From Aurantimonas aggregata (GTDB lineage Bacteria; Pseudomonadota; Alphaproteobacteria; Rhizobiales; Rhizobiaceae), in the NCBI RefSeq assembly GCF_010500835.1, contig NZ_JAAAMJ010000005.1, positions 62,001 to 126,000 on the forward strand: 64,000 nt of DNA, written 5' to 3'. Below, in pieces: positions 31,617-41,339 of the stretch (within the stretch, counting starts at the first letter, position 1; every line of letters starts with the position of its first letter). The translations under genes and the position numbers were made by a program. Below the pieces are notes generated by a model. The model saw nothing but the letters and a program-made list of their open reading frames with translations. It was not told the origin of the DNA and did not search any database.

Positions 31617-32579
31617 ATGACGCGCAAGAGCATCGACCACGCCTTTACCAGCCAGAGCGCGCTCGGCGCCGCCGGGGACCCGACCTATGCGGGCGCCCTC
31701 TCCTTCATGCGTCGCCGCCTGACGAAATCGCCGGCCGGCGCCGATGTCACGGTCTGGGGCATCCCCTTCGATGCCTCGGTCTCCAACCGGCCGGGTTGCC
31801 GCTTCGGGCCGCAGGCGCTGCGGCGCGCCTCGGCGATCTTCGACAACGACCCGCAGTATCCCTTCGACCGCGACCTGTTCGCGGCGATGAGCGTCGTCGA
31901 CTACGGCGACTGCGCGCTCGACTATCGCCTTCCCGAAATAGCTCACGAGACCATGCGGCAGGAGGCGGAAGCCATCCTGGCCGAGACCGGCTTCCTGCTG
32001 ACGCTGGGCGGCGACCACTCGATCACCTTCCCGCTGCTGCAGGCGCATGTCGCAAGGCACGGCCGGCTGTCGCTCGTTCAGTTCGATGCGCATCAGGACA
32101 CCTGGCCGGTCGCCAGCGGCTCGCATGGTCGTCCCCGCGTCGACCACGGCTCCTTCGTCAAGGCCGCCGTCGACGCCGACCTGATCGACCCCGCCACATC
32201 CATCCAGATCGGCATCCGCACCCACGCGCCGGAGGATTGCGGCATCGCCATCCTCGACGGCGAGGCGGTGGAGGACATGTCGGCCGCCGCGATCGCCGAG
32301 GCGATTCTCGCCCGCACCGCCGGCAGCGACGTCTATCTCTCCTTCGACATCGACTGCCTCGACGCGGCCTTCGCGCCGGGCACGGGCACGCCTGTCGCGG
32401 GCGGCCCGACCAGTGCCAAGATCCTCTCGGTTTTGCGCCGGCTGGGCGCACTGCCGCTGGTCGGGGCCGACGTCGTCGAGGTCTCGCCGCCCTACGACCA
32501 CGCCGACATCACCGCCATCGCCGGCGCCACGGTTGCGATGTACGTCCTCGGCCTGCTGGCCGAGCGGAAAAGCGCCTGA
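31617..32579 (+). CDS. speB: Agmatinase (ureohydrolase family)
   Basis: A 320-residue ureohydrolase using two Mn ions. Ligand motifs are complete: GGDHSIT, DAHQDTW and SFDIDCLDAAFAPGTGTP. The family splits agmatine, or a related guanidino compound, to putrescine and urea; agmatinase is the usual label for alphaproteobacterial members with this motif set, while guanidino-acid specificity cannot be excluded. It lies two genes upstream of argC; in S. meliloti, as I recall, speB and argC are adjacent, so the aminotransferase gene between them here looks inserted. Confidence 0.9.
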   Translation: MTRKSIDHAFTSQSALGAAGDPTYAGALSFMRRRLTKSPAGADVTVWGIPFDASVSNRPGCRFGPQALRRASAIFDNDPQYPFDRDLFAAMSVVDYGDCALDYRLPEIAHETMRQEAEAILAETGFLLTLGGDHSITFPLLQAHVARHGRLSLVQFDAHQDTWPVASGSHGRPRVDHGSFVKAAVDADLIDPATSIQIGIRTHAPEDCGIAILDGEAVEDMSAAAIAEAILARTAGSDVYLSFDIDCLDAAFAPGTGTPVAGGPTSAKILSVLRRLGALPLVGADVVEVSPPYDHADITAIAGATVAMYVLGLLAERKSA

Positions 32580-32733
32580 GACAGTCTGGAGCGCCGCGGA
32601 GCCGGACGCGTCCAAGACGGCTCGGCGCGAATCGTGATTCATTGACACGATTGTTGAATGGCGCCGGGGGCAATTTTCGCTCACCAGCGACGAAAGCCGG
32701 ACGCCCCGGCGATTCGCCATCCGGACAGGCTTC

Positions 32734-33876
32734 ATGACCCAGAACATTCCCTTCATCGACCTTGCGACGCAGCGTGACCGGATCCGCGACAAGGTCGACC
32801 GGCGGATGGCCGCCGTGCTCGACCACGGCGCCTTCATCCTCGGCCCGGAGATCCGCGAGCTGGAAGCGGCTCTGTCGGGCTTCGGCAAGATGGCCCACAC
32901 GCTCTCCTGCGCGTCAGGCACAGACGCGCTGGCGCTGCCGCTGATGGCGTGGGACGTGAAGGTCGGTGACGCGGTGTTCTGCCCGAGCTTCACCTTCGCG
33001 GCGACGGCGGAAGTGGTGGCCTGGCTCGGCGCGACGCCGTATTTCGTCGATGTCGACCCCGAAACGTTCAACATGGACCCGGGCAGCCTCGAAGCGGCGA
33101 TCGCCGAAGTCGAAGCCGCCGGCAAGCTGCGGCCCCGCGCGATCATCGCGGTCGACCTGTTCGGCCAGCCGGCGGACTATCCGGCGATCCGCCAGATCGC
33201 CGACGCGCACGGGCTGAAGCTGATCTCCGACGCGGCGCAGGGCTATGGCGGGACGATCGACGGCGAACTGTCGAGCCGCTGGTCGCATGTCGTATCGACC
33301 AGCTTCTTCCCGGCCAAGCCGCTCGGCTGCTACGGCGACGGCGGCGCGGTGCAGACCGACGACGCCGAACTGTTCGACATCATGGCCTCGCTGCGCGTCC
33401 ACGGCCAGAACGTCGAGGACAAGTACGACAACATCCGCATCGGCATGAACGCCCGCATGGACACGCTGCAGGCGGCGATCCTGCTCGAGAAGCTGGCGAT
33501 CTTCCCGGACGAGCTGGCGGCGCGCTCGCGCATCGCCGCGCGCTACTCGGCGCGCCTGTCGAACATCGCGACGCCGCAGAAGCTGTTGCGCGACGCGACC
33601 TCGACCTGGGCGCAGTACACGGTGCGGCTGCCATCCGGCGCCGACCGGGCCGCGGTGGCCGCGTCGCTGCGCGAGGCCGGCGTGCCGACGGCGATCTATT
33701 ATCCGCGGCCGCTGCACCAGCAGACAGCGTACAAGCGATTCCCGGTGGTCGGCGGCGCGCTTCCGGTTTCGGACGCGCTGGCAAAGGATGTCATCAGCCT
33801 GCCGATGCACGCCTATCTGGACGAGCCGACCCAGGACTACATCATCGACGCGCTGGCGACCGCTCTCGCCGCCTGA
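32734..33876 (+). CDS. DegT/DnrJ/EryC1/StrS-family aminotransferase
   Basis: A 380-residue PLP aminotransferase that adds an amino group to a keto-sugar nucleotide. Family motifs: the N-terminal IPFIDLATQ, SCASGTDALALPLMA, PSFTFAATAEVV, DAAQGYGG and the PLP lysine in STSFFPAKPLGCYGDGGA. The NARMDTLQAAIL stretch and the C-terminal YYPRPLHQQTAYKRF resemble WbpE-like enzymes acting on UDP-3-keto sugars. It may work with the WbpM-type dehydratase at 27895 or the Gfo/Idh enzyme at 13903. It sits between speB and argC, which have no link to sugars. Confidence 0.92.
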   Translation: MTQNIPFIDLATQRDRIRDKVDRRMAAVLDHGAFILGPEIRELEAALSGFGKMAHTLSCASGTDALALPLMAWDVKVGDAVFCPSFTFAATAEVVAWLGATPYFVDVDPETFNMDPGSLEAAIAEVEAAGKLRPRAIIAVDLFGQPADYPAIRQIADAHGLKLISDAAQGYGGTIDGELSSRWSHVVSTSFFPAKPLGCYGDGGAVQTDDAELFDIMASLRVHGQNVEDKYDNIRIGMNARMDTLQAAILLEKLAIFPDELAARSRIAARYSARLSNIATPQKLLRDATSTWAQYTVRLPSGADRAAVAASLREAGVPTAIYYPRPLHQQTAYKRFPVVGGALPVSDALAKDVISLPMHAYLDEPTQDYIIDALATALAA

Positions 33877-33998
33877 AGACCGCATCAACAGCTTTGCCTG
33901 CCGGCGACCCCTCTGGACGTCACGGCGAAAGTGCGTACATGCGGGCGGCGTCGCCGGCCATCGTCGGCGTCACGGCAGCAGCATGATGGGAATGGACG

Positions 33999-35054
33999 AT
34001 GACCGACAAGATCCGGATCGGCGTACTGGGCGCGAGCGGCTATACCGGCGCCGATCTGGTGCGCCTCGCCGCCCGCCATCCGGCGATCGAGATCGGCGTA
34101 CTGACGGCGAACAGCCATGCCGGCAAGCCAATGCGCGAGGTGTTCCGGCATTTCTCCCATATCGACCTGCCAGATCTCGTGCGCATCGACGAGGCCGACT
34201 GGAGCGCCGTCGACGCGGTGTTCTGCGGCCTGCCGCACGGCACCACGCAAGCGATCACGCGCGAGATCTTCGCGACCTATCCCGAGACCAGGATCATCGA
34301 CATGTCGGCCGACTTCCGGCTGCGTGATGCCGCGGTCTACAAGGAATGGTACGGGCTCGACCACGGCGCCATGGATATCCAGGGCGAGGCCGTCTACGGC
34401 CTCACCGAGATCTACCGTGAGGCCATCGCCGACGCGCGGCTGATCGCCTGCCCCGGCTGCTATCCGACCGCCGTCCTGCTGTCCCTCGTGCCGCTGGCGC
34501 GGGCCGGGCTGATCGATACGGCCGACATCGTCATCGACGCGAAATCGGGCGTCTCGGGCGCCGGCCGCAGCCTGAAGGAGAACACGCTGTTCTGCGAGGC
34601 GGGCGAAGGCATCTCGCCCTACGCGGTCGGCAAGCATCGCCACATGGCCGAGATCGAGCAGGAGATCGCCGTCGCGGCCGGTGTCCCGGACACGCGGATC
34701 AACTTCACCCCGCATCTGATCCCGATGAGCCGGGGCGAGCTCTGCACCAGCTATGTCCGACTCGAGGGCGGAGCGAGCGCGGCAGACCTGCGCAACCGGC
34801 TCGCCGAGGCCTATGCCGACGAGCCGTTCGTCACCGTCCTCGAGGAAGGCGTGCTGCCGCAGACGCAGATGGTGCGCGGCTCGAACTATGTCGCGATGAA
34901 TGTCGTGCCGGACCGCATTCCCGGCCGGGCCATCGTGATCTCGGCGCTGGACAATCTGGTGAAGGGATCGGCCGGCCAGGCGATCCAGAACTTCAACGTC
35001 GCCTTCGGCCTCGAAGAGACGCTGGGCATCGAGCAGCTGCCGCTGTTCCCCTGA
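33999..35054 (+). CDS. argC: N-acetyl-gamma-glutamyl-phosphate reductase
   Basis: ArgC reduces N-acetylglutamyl phosphate to the semialdehyde in arginine synthesis. The 351-residue protein has the NADP site GVLGASGYTGADLVRL, the catalytic cysteine in LIACPGCYPTAVLL, SGVSGAGRSLKE and the histidine stretch VGKHRHMAEIEQE. The ATG at 33999 is right before the dinucleotide motif. It ends at a hairpin shared with the convergent ctaA. Confidence 0.97.
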   Translation: MTDKIRIGVLGASGYTGADLVRLAARHPAIEIGVLTANSHAGKPMREVFRHFSHIDLPDLVRIDEADWSAVDAVFCGLPHGTTQAITREIFATYPETRIIDMSADFRLRDAAVYKEWYGLDHGAMDIQGEAVYGLTEIYREAIADARLIACPGCYPTAVLLSLVPLARAGLIDTADIVIDAKSGVSGAGRSLKENTLFCEAGEGISPYAVGKHRHMAEIEQEIAVAAGVPDTRINFTPHLIPMSRGELCTSYVRLEGGASAADLRNRLAEAYADEPFVTVLEEGVLPQTQMVRGSNYVAMNVVPDRIPGRAIVISALDNLVKGSAGQAIQNFNVAFGLEETLGIEQLPLFP

Positions 35055-35063
35055 TACCGCTGT

Positions 35064-35103
35064 CGGCAAAGCCTCGATCCTTGGTGGGTCGAGGCTTCGC
35101 CAA
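35064..35103. terminator. Hairpin between argC and ctaA
   Basis: AAGCCTCGA (35069-35077) pairs perfectly with TCGAGGCTT (35089-35097), extended by GGC/GCC outside. It lies between two convergent stop codons. No U-run on either side. Confidence 0.6.
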
Positions 35104-35108
35104 CCTGT

Positions 35109-36200
35109 CTACTGCGCGAGGTAGGCGCGTTCCGGATACTCGCCTTTCAGGCTGCGCAGATGGACGACGGCCATCGCCAGCACGACCACGCCGCCGGCCT
35201 GATGCGCAAGGCCCCAGCCGATCGGCACGGCGAGCAGCAGCGTGACGATGCCGATCGAGGCCTGCGCCAGCACCAGGAAGAACAGCACCACCGCAACCTT
35301 TGCGTGCCGCGTTCCGGGCGCGAGGACCAGCGAAGCGACGGCGTGAACCGCCACGACAGCGAACAGCGTGTAGGCGCCAACGCGGTGGACGAACTGCACC
35401 GTCATCACGTTTTCGAAGATATTGCGCCACGTCGGCTGCATCGTCAGCAGCCCGCCGGGGATCCAGGCGCCGTCCATCAGCGGCCAGGTGTTGAAGGTCA
35501 GGCCGGCATTCAGCCCAGCGACCAGGCCGCCGAGATAGATCTGGACGAAGGTCAGGAAGAGGATCAGCCCGGCGACGCCGAACGATCCCCGTGTCGGCGG
35601 CGCCTCGAAGCGTGGCCGGGCGAGGCCGCGCGCCACCCATATGATCGCCGCGACGATGACGCAGGCCAGCGTCAGATGCATCGCGAGGCGGTACTGGCTG
35701 ACGTCGGTGCGGACGCTGAGCCCAGAAGCCACCATCCACCAGCCGATGCCGCCCTGCAGCGCGCCGAGGGCGAGGATGCCGAGCAGCCGCGGCTTCAGGA
35801 ACGTTTCGATCCGGCCGGTCAGCCAGAAGAACGCCAGCGGTACCGCGAAGACGATGCCGACGCCGCGGGCGAGGAAGCGATGCGCCCATTCCCACCAGTA
35901 GATGGTCTTGAACTCGTCGAGACTCATGCCCCGGTTGATCTGCTGGTATTGCGGGATCTGGCGGTAGAGGTCGAACTCCTCCTGCCACTCGGCCACCGAA
36001 AGAGGCGGCACGACGCCGTGGATCGGCTTCCATTCGGTGATCGAAAGGCCCGATTCAGTCAGCCGCGTCGCGCCGCCGACGACGATCAGGGCGAAGATCA
36101 CCAGGGCGACCGTGTAGAGCCAGGCGCGAATGGCCGAACGGTCACGATCACGCGGAGACGTCTCGGACGGCGCGGCGGTGGAAGAGGCCAGTGTGTTCAT
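35109..36200 (-). CDS. ctaA: Haem A synthase (Cox15/CtaA)
   Basis: An inner-membrane haem A synthase that oxidises the C8 methyl of haem O for cytochrome c oxidase. The 363-residue protein has about eight membrane helices and the type-2 (alphaproteobacterial/mitochondrial) signatures: [59 protein letters not shown] and LAHQAGG, which supply haem-ligand histidines. The N terminus before the first helix is a short hydrophilic tail. It is convergent with argC and divergent from the DUF2842 gene, an order also seen in rhizobia. Confidence 0.96.
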   Translation of the reverse strand: MNTLASSTAAPSETSPRDRDRSAIRAWLYTVALVIFALIVVGGATRLTESGLSITEWKPIHGVVPPLSVAEWQEEFDLYRQIPQYQQINRGMSLDEFKTIYWWEWAHRFLARGVGIVFAVPLAFFWLTGRIETFLKPRLLGILALGALQGGIGWWMVASGLSVRTDVSQYRLAMHLTLACVIVAAIIWVARGLARPRFEAPPTRGSFGVAGLILFLTFVQIYLGGLVAGLNAGLTFNTWPLMDGAWIPGGLLTMQPTWRNIFENVMTVQFVHRVGAYTLFAVVAVHAVASLVLAPGTRHAKVAVVLFFLVLAQASIGIVTLLLAVPIGWGLAHQAGGVVVLAMAVVHLRSLKGEYPERAYLAQ

Positions 36201-36351
36201 GCCGGTCGAATTGCACGCGGCTCACGGCGGATCAAGGGCGCGAAGGTCGCAGGCGGCCCACTGGAAAGAGGCGGCCCCGGCGTCCATAGAGAGGCGGCAC
36301 GCGCCATCACCGCAGATGGCTGCGGGCGCGATTGTCAGTGGAAGGCCTTCC

Positions 36352-36561
36352 ATGCCCGTCAGGCTCAAGAAATTCCTCGGCGCGATCATCCTGATCGTGC
36401 TGGTCGTCGTCTACGCCGTCCTCGCGACGGCCTTTGCGACCGTTTACCTCGCCGAGTCGAGCGGCTGGATCCACCTGGCCTATTTCCTGTTCACCGGCCT
36501 TCTCTGGATACTGCCGGCCATGCTGGTGATCAAATGGATGGAGACGGCGCCGCGACGCTGA
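36352..36561 (+). CDS. DUF2842 small membrane protein
   Basis: A 69-residue protein with two membrane helices (about 9-30, ILIVLVVVYAVLATAFATV, and 39-59, YFLFTGLLWILPAMLVIKW). It matches the alphaproteobacterial DUF2842 family in length and pattern (RLKKFLGAI, ESSGWIHLAYF). Function unknown. The ATG at 36352 is chosen from the family N terminus; the frame is open upstream without conservation. It is convergent with the epimerase gene, 16 bases apart. Confidence 0.8.
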   Translation: MPVRLKKFLGAIILIVLVVVYAVLATAFATVYLAESSGWIHLAYFLFTGLLWILPAMLVIKWMETAPRR

Positions 36562-36577
36562 CCGGCGCCGACGCCTT

Positions 36578-37513
36578 TCAGAGAATCCCCGTCGCAGCCA
36601 TGTGCTTCAGCCGTTGAGCGGTGTCGGCGCCGGATTGCCACCCAAGCCGCTGCTGCAAGTGGCTCGTATCGATGACAAAGGGCGTCGAAAGATCGCGCCA
36701 GCGCGCCGCCCTGCCCGTCCAGCCGGCCGCCTTCGCCATCAGGCCCGCCGGTGCCGGCAGTACCATCGCGCGGCGTCCCCAGCCCTCGCGCAGGGCGCGC
36801 ACGATGTCCGCCGGGGAAAGCGGCCCATCGTCGGCAACCAGGAAAGTCTCGCCGGCCGCAGCCGGGTGCTCCAACGAGAGCGTGATCGCGGTGCAGAGCT
36901 GATCGATGGCGAGGAGGCTGCGCGGCGCGCCGAGCCTGTCCAGCGGCAGCGGCAGCCTGCGCCGTGCGAGCTCCATCAGCGCCCCGAAGCCGCCTCTGGC
37001 GCCGGTGCCATAGACCGGTGCGGGTCGAAGGACGCAGCCTTGCGTCCCCGTACCTGCCAGAGCGTCCCAAAACGCCGCCTCCGCTTCGGCCTTCGATGTC
37101 GCATAGGCGCTGGCCGGCGCCAGCGGATCGCTCTCGTGGATCGGCCCGTCGTGCGGGGCGTGCACATGGGCCGTGCTGACGAAGATCATCCGTCCAACCC
37201 CTTCGCGACCGACGCGGCGGGCCAACGCCGCGGTTCCTTCGACATTCGCGCGGCGGATCGCGGCGAGGTCGCCGGCCATGGGGTCGCCGCGTCCCGGGTT
37301 AAGGGCCCCCAGATGCACGATCGCCTCGATGCCGTCCGGCCAGTGTTGCCATGCCTCGATATCCGCGAGGTCCACCGGACCCCGGATCGTGCCCGGGCTG
37401 GCCGACGCCGCGCCGCTGCGCGTCAGGGCTGTCACGTCATGACCGCGCTCCTGCAGCCAGGGATGCAGGTGCCGGCCGACGAAGCCGGTCGAGCCGGTGA
37501 GCAGGATGCGCAT
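36578..37513 (-). CDS. NAD-dependent epimerase/dehydratase (extended SDR)
   Basis: A 311-residue extended SDR acting on nucleotide sugars. It begins with the dinucleotide site LLTGSTGFVGRHLHPWL, followed by STAHVHA and the catalytic Tyr-Lys in SAYATSKAEAEAAF, then VLRPAPVYGTGARGGFG. The order epimerase/sugar-transferase is that of WbpV-WbpL and similar pairs, where the epimerase makes the substrate of the initiating transferase; here the two are divergent across 138 bases. A substrate such as a UDP-4-keto-6-deoxy-HexNAc is possible but inferred. Confidence 0.88.
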   Translation of the reverse strand: MRILLTGSTGFVGRHLHPWLQERGHDVTALTRSGAASASPGTIRGPVDLADIEAWQHWPDGIEAIVHLGALNPGRGDPMAGDLAAIRRANVEGTAALARRVGREGVGRMIFVSTAHVHAPHDGPIHESDPLAPASAYATSKAEAEAAFWDALAGTGTQGCVLRPAPVYGTGARGGFGALMELARRRLPLPLDRLGAPRSLLAIDQLCTAITLSLEHPAAAGETFLVADDGPLSPADIVRALREGWGRRAMVLPAPAGLMAKAAGWTGRAARWRDLSTPFVIDTSHLQQRLGWQSGADTAQRLKHMAATGIL

Positions 37514-37651
37514 GGAGAAGTCCCCGTGTGGCTGGTCAGGCGTCCGTCGAGACTCTAGAGCAGGAACGAATGGGCGCCGGCAAGGCGGCTCGCCTCGAGG
37601 GGCCGGTCGAAGGCGAGGCGCCTCAACTCGATCCTTCGGCGGAACGGCTGC

Positions 37652-38202
<551 letters not shown>

Positions 38203-38206
<4 letters not shown>

Positions 38207-39453
38207 CCCATGCGGTGTGCGGCATGGGCAGGGGGACGTGTCGAGTATCGGAGCCGGAAGGCTTCTCGCCGGATCGACACCAGCACCAGCGTCATGAACG
38301 AGAACGTCGACAGGACCATCCATTCGTTCAGCAGCACGCCGTGGAACGAACCGAAGGTGACGACGAGGAACACGAAGGCGTAGGACGTCTCCACCACTCG
38401 CCCGCCAGGCGCAGCCCGGGTCACCTGGACCAGGAATACGCCGAAAATCCCGAGAAGAAGGCCGAGGCCGACCAGCCCATTGGATGCCGCCTCGTCCAGG
38501 AACATGTTGTGGAGGTGGGTGAAGCTGCCGACATAGCCGGCATTGTCGGCGGCAACGGCCGCGGCGACCGCTGCTACGCGATTGGTGCTGCCGACGCCCG
38601 TCAGGGGGTTGTCGGCTATGACCGCGAGGGTTCCGCCCCACATCACCGCGCGAACGTCGACGGATCCGGTCGCGACGCCGGTTTCTTCCAGCCGCTGGAT
38701 CTCCTTCACGCCGGCGTCCCAGCGATTCTCCACAACGGAGGCTGCCGGGACCGCCATCGCCAATGCCACCGCGACGGCCGGCAGCGCCAGCCACCGTATC
38801 CGCGTCGGGATTTCACGCCAGCGCGGCAGGAGCGACAGGAGATCGAGGACGGCGACGAGAACGTAGACGAACCAGGCCGCGCGCGTGCCGGTGAGCAGCA
38901 CGGGAACGAGCGAGACATAGGTCCACAGCCGGCTGTTCGGCAGATAGGGCTCCGGCCGCCTCGCCTCCATCCGCGCCGCCAGACCCGCTACGGCGACTAA
39001 AAAAGCCAGGATCGCTTCGTTGAGCCCGAGGCCGAGGCGATTGTCATTCAGCAGCGGATCGAAGGGGATCAGCACCATCACGGCGAGAATCGCGAGCCGG
39101 GAACCGAGGATCAGCGTGTCGAGCGGCTGCCGGATCAGGCTGATCGACATCGGCAGGAACACGAAGCCCAGCATGATCCCGGTATAGGTCAGGAAGCGGT
39201 TGTCGAGGATCGGTTCGTCGCGAGCCAGGACCAGAAGCACCGTCCATGCGACGTAGCAGACGATGATCGCGCAGAATGCCGGGTCGGCGTAGCGCCATGT
39301 TCGATGCCGGGCGAATCCGAGATTGACCCCGATCAGGCCAAACAGGCTGAAAATCCATTTGGCGAAAGGGTTGCCGAGTACCAGCAGCACCACGCCGAGG
39401 GTTAGGAAGGGCGAGTCGAAGGGCCGCCGCGCCAGAAGCCATCGCTTGATCAT
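38203..39453 (-). CDS. O-antigen ligase/polymerase-like membrane protein
   Basis: A 416-residue polytopic membrane protein (about ten to twelve helices) with a large periplasmic loop around residues 240-310. The loop contains the Wzy_C/WaaL-type pattern ADNPLTGVGS and the conserved histidine stretch FTHLHNMFLDEAASNGLVG. Such proteins ligate O-antigen to lipid A-core or polymerise repeat units; the two roles cannot be separated by sequence. The ATG at 39453 overlaps the stop of the GT25 gene (ATGA), so the two are translated together. Confidence 0.85.
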
Positions 39454-40202
39454 CGACGGTCCGATGCCAGTGCCGCGTAGGTCGCACGACGTAAGAACTC
39501 GGATGTCCGGAACGCCAGCGTCGTCATCCGCCGCCATGGTGCCAGCCTTGCCCTGGCATACATCTTCGTGCCGCCGATCAGGCTTTTCTTCGTGGCGGCG
39601 TTGCTGGTGACGAGGTCGGGGCGAACGTGCCGGATGCGCAGGCCGAGGGCCCAGCCGCGCTCCAGCGCCACGTCATAGGGCAGTCGCATCGGAACGAGCT
39701 TATCGCGCAGGATCGTCGCGGCGCGGCGGTTGATCAGGTAGCAGGCGGAGCTGCCGGTCGGACCAAACCACGCGAGACCCAACACTCGTCCTCCGGGAAG
39801 CCTGCGACGCGAACGGAGCGCCGGCATGCGATGGTGCATCAGCTTGACGAGGTCCCAGTCGTCGACCGCCGCGATGGCCTCGACAACGGGCACGAAGTCA
39901 GCGGTCGGGCGAACATCGTCCTCGAAGATCACCGCGGCATCGGCGTCACCGGACAGAAAACTGTCGAAGGCATCGAGATGGCTGGCGTAGCAGCCATATT
40001 CGCCATCCATCGGAACCTTGCCGTGCAACCGCCTGAACCCTGCCTCGTCGAGGACCCGTCGCCGCGTCTCGACAGAAGCAGCGGCGCCGTCGACCGCCGG
40101 CACACGCTCCAAGGTCAGGCCGCTGCTGGCAGCGTCGGCTGAGATGGCCGCGAGCCGGTCGGGAGAACGATCGAGATTGATGACGTAGTAGGCGATCTTC
40201 AA
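39450..40202 (-). CDS. Glycosyltransferase family 25 protein (second copy of the family)
   Basis: A 250-residue GT25 protein: YYVINLDRSPDRLAAI at the N terminus, CYASHLDAFDSFL and the acidic FEDDVRPTADF, then a C-terminal basic tail. It shares the family, but not close identity, with the gene at 6094. I chose a TTG at 40202, preceded by AGGTGA at ten bases, because the conserved motif starts four residues later; a GTG at 40262 would add 20 poorly conserved residues. It is coupled to the ligase-like gene, so it probably adds a sugar to core or O-unit in the same pathway. Confidence 0.85.
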   Translation of the reverse strand: MKIAYYVINLDRSPDRLAAISADAASSGLTLERVPAVDGAAASVETRRRVLDEAGFRRLHGKVPMDGEYGCYASHLDAFDSFLSGDADAAVIFEDDVRPTADFVPVVEAIAAVDDWDLVKLMHHRMPALRSRRRLPGGRVLGLAWFGPTGSSACYLINRRAATILRDKLVPMRLPYDVALERGWALGLRIRHVRPDLVTSNAATKKSLIGGTKMYARARLAPWRRMTTLAFRTSEFLRRATYAALASDRR

Positions 40203-40547
40203 ACCAAGACTTTCACCTGGGGGCGGCGGCGTCTGCCTCCGCGCCTCGAAAGCGCAGATCACAAGCCGGTGTCAAGGCAATGCAGGCCCGCAACTGCGGA
40301 GCGGGCCTCGTGACAGGCGATTGCGGCAATGCAATGCCCGACGCTGTCGGACCACACCGCTGCATGCAGGGCAGCAACCGTGGGCCTCGCCAGGCGCGGC
40401 GACGACTGCAACCATCCGATCAGCCGATCACGGAACCCCGCATTACTGCACTCCGTCCCGCTGCGCGTTTTACCGCCGGTTAACCATAACGATCTATCAA
40501 CATGAACTCAGCTGCCTGCTGCCACGGCGGGAACCGACGGATCGGAC
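40203..40547. other. Divergent intergenic region before the export lipoprotein gene
   Basis: These 345 bases separate the GT25-ligase pair from the export lipoprotein gene. A TTGACA on the minus strand (40273-40268) has no good -10. The AT-rich stretch at 40475-40505 (with GTTAAC) may hold the plus-strand promoter. No gene seen. Confidence 0.4.
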
Positions 40548-41111
40548 ATGATGCGAAAGACGACCCTGGCGCTGATCGGCGCGATGATGGCGTCCTTGCC
40601 GGGATGCGCTTCCTACAAGCCCGTCCCGCCGGCATTCCATGCCGTCCTCAACCAGCCCTATCACCTCGACAGCGGCGACGTGCTGCGCGTTACCGTTTTC
40701 GAGCAGGCCGGCCTGACCAATGCCTATCCCGTCGACAAGGCCGGCTACATCGCCTTCCCGCTGGTCGGATCGGTGCCGGCGCGCGGCCGCACGCCGCAGC
40801 AACTCGAAGCAACAATCGCCGACAGGCTGCGCGGCGGCTATCTGCGGGATCCGAACGTCACCGTGCAGGTGGACCAGTATCGACCGTTCTTCATCATGGG
40901 CGAGGTGACGACGGGCGGGCAGTACACCTACGTGCCCGGCATGACCGTGCAGAAGGCGGTCGCCATCGCTGGTGGGTTCACACCCCGCGCCGAGCAGGAA
41001 TCGGTGGACATCACCCGGCAGGTCGGTGGCCGCATCCTCACCGGACGGGTGCTGACATCGGATCCGATCGTTCCAGGCGACACGCTCTACATCCGCGAAC
41101 GCTGGCTCTAG
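40548..41111 (+). CDS. Polysaccharide biosynthesis/export lipoprotein (short OPX/Wza type)
   Basis: A 187-residue outer-membrane polysaccharide export protein. It starts with a lipoprotein signal ending in LPGC, lipid on Cys20, then the Poly_export domain (YHLDSGDVLRVTVFEQAGL, DKAGYIAFPLVGSVPARG, GYLRDPNVTVQV) and one SLBB-like segment (GQYTYVPGMTVQKAVAIAGGF). It is about half the length of Wza and has no C-terminal membrane helix, as in the short GumB/ExoF-like group, so another protein should form the pore. The expected partner Wzc/ExoP is not in the window. The large sugar transferase gene follows. Confidence 0.92.
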   Translation: MMRKTTLALIGAMMASLPGCASYKPVPPAFHAVLNQPYHLDSGDVLRVTVFEQAGLTNAYPVDKAGYIAFPLVGSVPARGRTPQQLEATIADRLRGGYLRDPNVTVQVDQYRPFFIMGEVTTGGQYTYVPGMTVQKAVAIAGGFTPRAEQESVDITRQVGGRILTGRVLTSDPIVPGDTLYIRERWL

Positions 41112-41339
41112 TTCGAGCCGCACGTTCGCCCCCTTCGCAGTGCCGGCGGCCGGCGGCCTGCCACCTGACGCGGGAAAGGTTGCGCGTACCCGCCACTGTC
41201 TCGAATGCGTCGCTGCGCGGCAACGCATTCTTAGCCGCCCTGTGCCAGTGTGTTTCTCGAGCAGGCCCTGCCCCACGCGACCGGTAACATCGGCCGGACA
41301 CGTGACGCGTCGGCCTGGATTTCGGGCGGAAGCAGGGTC